Translations under genes and position numbers: made by a program
Notes under the pieces: generated by a model
The model's input: only the letters and a program-made list of their open reading frames with translations
Databases searched by the model: none
Told to the model about the DNA's origin: nothing
Shown: positions 31,889 through 37,113 of the stretch, piece after piece
How the letters are laid out: the number at the start of each line of letters is the position of its first letter
How positions within the stretch are numbered: the first letter of the stretch is position 1
Origin: Sphingomonas sp. UBA978
GTDB lineage: Bacteria > Pseudomonadota > Alphaproteobacteria > Sphingomonadales > Sphingomonadaceae
Length of the DNA stretch: 37,113 bases
Direction of reading: 5' to 3'
NCBI RefSeq assembly: GCF_002292295.1
Contig: NZ_DBBS01000004.1
Span: 1 to 37,113 of the forward strand

Positions 31889-31921
31889 AGGCCGACGCAC
31901 TGCGATGCGATCGGCTTTTTT
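31843..31921 (+). promoter_or_regulatory. Candidate transcription attenuator in the rpoB leader
   Basis: The terminator form is GCCGA-CGCA (31891-31899), a six-base loop, TGCG-A-TCGGC (31906-31915) and then six T. That gives nine base pairs, one bulged A and a T-run, about 100 bases before the rpoB ATG. The alternative form pairs CGCAGTGCATCG (31843-31854) with CGACGCACTGCG (31893-31904), 12 bases with one mismatch, which would block the terminator arm. The two mutually exclusive structures suggest regulated read-through into rpoB. Confidence 0.6.
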
Positions 31922-32017
31922 GCGTCGCTGCTCGCGTCCCGCTCCGGAGGTTTCCGGGCACGATATTCCGGCCGCACCCGCGTTCGCGGGCAGGCCACGA
32001 CTGAGGGCATAACGATC

Positions 32018-36172
<4,155 letters not shown>

Positions 36173-36179
36173 GCCACCA

Positions 36180-36312
36180 CTCTCCCTCTTCCGCCGGGAG
36201 AGGGAGGGAGCGGCCGCAGGCCGCGGAAGGGTGAGGACAGTTCGCTGCCCTGCCCTCACCTTCCCACCAGCTTCGCTGGCGGGCCCCTTCCTCTCCCGTT
36301 GGGAGAGGAGAA
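36180..36312. repeat. Pair of inverted palindromic repeats between rpoB and rpoC
   Basis: Unit 1 (36180-36240): CTCCCTCT/AGAGGGAG hairpin, then GCGGCC-GCA-GGCCGC hairpin, ending GGAAGGGTGAGGAC. Unit 2 (36248-36312) runs the other way: CCCTCACCTTCC, CCAGC-TTC-GCTGG hairpin, then CCTCTCCC-GTT-GGGAGAGG hairpin. The two units are inverted relative to each other and share sequence with the element at 20803-20953. They fill most of the 164 bases between the two polymerase genes and would be transcribed as four stems. Confidence 0.8.
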
Positions 36313-36336
36313 AAGAATTCTGAGAGGTTCATCCCC

Positions 36337-37113
36337 ATGAACGAACTGACCAACTTCGCGAACCCGATCGCAAAGCCCGAGACCTTCGACCAGATCCAGA
36401 TCGGCATCGCCTCGCCCGACAAGATCCGCTCGTGGTCGTTCGGCGAGATCAAGAAGCCCGAAACCATCAACTATCGCACGTTCAAGCCCGAGCGTGACGG
36501 CCTGTTCTGCGCGCGCATCTTCGGTCCGATCAAGGATTACGAATGCCTGTGCGGCAAATATAAGCGGATGAAGTATCGCGGCATCGTCTGCGAGAAATGC
36601 GGTGTCGAAGTTACGCTTCAGAGTGTGCGCCGTGAGCGGATGGGCCATATCGAGCTGGCGTCACCGGTTGCGCATATCTGGTTCCTGAAGTCACTTCCCA
36701 GCCGCATTGCAATGTTGCTTGATGCCACGCTGCGTGATCTGGAGCGGGTGCTCTATTTCGAGAACTACATTGTCACCGAACCCGGTCTGACGGATTTGGA
36801 ACTGCACCAGCTTCTCAGCGAGGAAGATTATCTCGAGAAGCAGGAAGAGTTCGGCGATGAGGCCTTCACCGCAAAAATCGGTGCCGAGGCTCTCAAAGAT
36901 ATGCTGATGGCGCTGGACCTCGAAGAAGTCCGGGCGCAGTTGCGCGTTGATCTTCGTGAGACAGGCTCAGAGGCCAAGCGTAAAAAATACGTCAAGCGTC
37001 TCAAGATCGTTGAAGCGTTCATTGAGTCCGGCGCGCTGCCGGAACGGATGATTCTGGATGTAATTCCGGTTATTCCGCCCGAGCTGCGCCCGCTGGTGCC
37101 GCTTGATGGTGGC
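36337..37113 (+). CDS. rpoC: DNA-directed RNA polymerase subunit beta' (N-terminal part, cut by window end)
   Basis: The first 259 codons of beta', open at the window edge. MNELTNFANPIAKPETFDQI, the RSWSFGEIKKPETINYRTFKPERDGLFCARIFGP segment, and the zinc-finger cysteines C70-x-C72 and C85-x-x-C88 (CLCGKYKRMKYRGIVCEKC) are exactly placed as in other RpoC proteins. PVIPPELRPLVPLDGG near the edge is also canonical. From codon 89 (about 36601) the codon style changes: third-position G/C falls from about 86 percent in codons 2-88 to about 64 percent after that (hand counts). Protein features such as LRDLERVLYFENY and SEAKRKKYVKRLKIVEAF look less sphingomonad-like. So the first part is secure, but the last ~510 bases may come from another alphaproteobacterium. 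The frame is unbroken. Confidence 0.93.
   Translation, partial: MNELTNFANPIAKPETFDQIQIGIASPDKIRSWSFGEIKKPETINYRTFKPERDGLFCARIFGPIKDYECLCGKYKRMKYRGIVCEKCGVEVTLQSVRRERMGHIELASPVAHIWFLKSLPSRIAMLLDATLRDLERVLYFENYIVTEPGLTDLELHQLLSEEDYLEKQEEFGDEAFTAKIGAEALKDMLMALDLEEVRAQLRVDLRETGSEAKRKKYVKRLKIVEAFIESGALPERMILDVIPVIPPELRPLVPLDGG

Overview
The window looks like a chromosomal segment of a high-GC sphingomonad (Alphaproteobacteria, Sphingomonadaceae-like). This rests on the RpoB, RpoC, L11, L1 and LepA sequences, the very GC-rich third codon positions, the TonB receptor next to secreted hydrolases, and palindromic intergenic repeats of a kind common in this group. I see no CRISPR array, insertion sequence or prophage.

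Left part (1-13.4 kb), catabolism and transport: a TonB-dependent receptor diverges from a secreted metal-dependent amidohydrolase with an extra C-terminal beta domain. The tail of that amidohydrolase gene, with a palindromic repeat behind it, has been duplicated in tandem and has decayed. A tight reverse-strand operon follows (CitE-like lyase, serine beta-lactamase-like hydrolase, D-aminoacylase-like deacylase). Then come a BaiN/YhiN-like flavoprotein, an ArsB/SLC13-type permease, an MFS transporter and a small unknown gene. The first block may take up and hydrolyse a peptide or amide compound.

Middle part (13.5-23.4 kb), housekeeping: a DEAD-box helicase with a DbpA-type RNA-binding domain overlaps a UPF0178 gene. 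A seven-helix membrane protein converges on lepA, which lies behind pnuC and a NadR-like kinase (NAD precursor salvage). tRNA-Pro(CGG) and tRNA-Arg(ACG) share a good promoter and are followed by a charged small protein with a TTG start. A 45-residue ORF, a double-hairpin palindromic element and dinB come next. Then comes the most unusual gene, a predicted seven-helix membrane protein fused to a SET methyltransferase domain with complete NHSCxPN and CxCx4C motifs. It lies just upstream of rplK.

Right part (23.5-37.1 kb), the ribosomal protein / RNA polymerase cluster, broken into three units by reverse-strand genes: rplK-rplA with a terminator; SDR, PilZ and PhoX genes (reverse); rplJ-rplL with its own promoter and terminator; a Pro/Thr-rich membrane protein (reverse); then rpoB-rpoC. 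rpoB has its own near-consensus promoter and a roughly 210-nt leader holding a candidate terminator, a competing hairpin and an Arg-rich 19-codon ORF. The rpoB-rpoC gap is filled by two inverted palindromic repeats. rpoC is cut by the window end, and its last ~510 bases switch abruptly to a lower-GC codon style, which suggests a chimeric contig end or a recombination junction.
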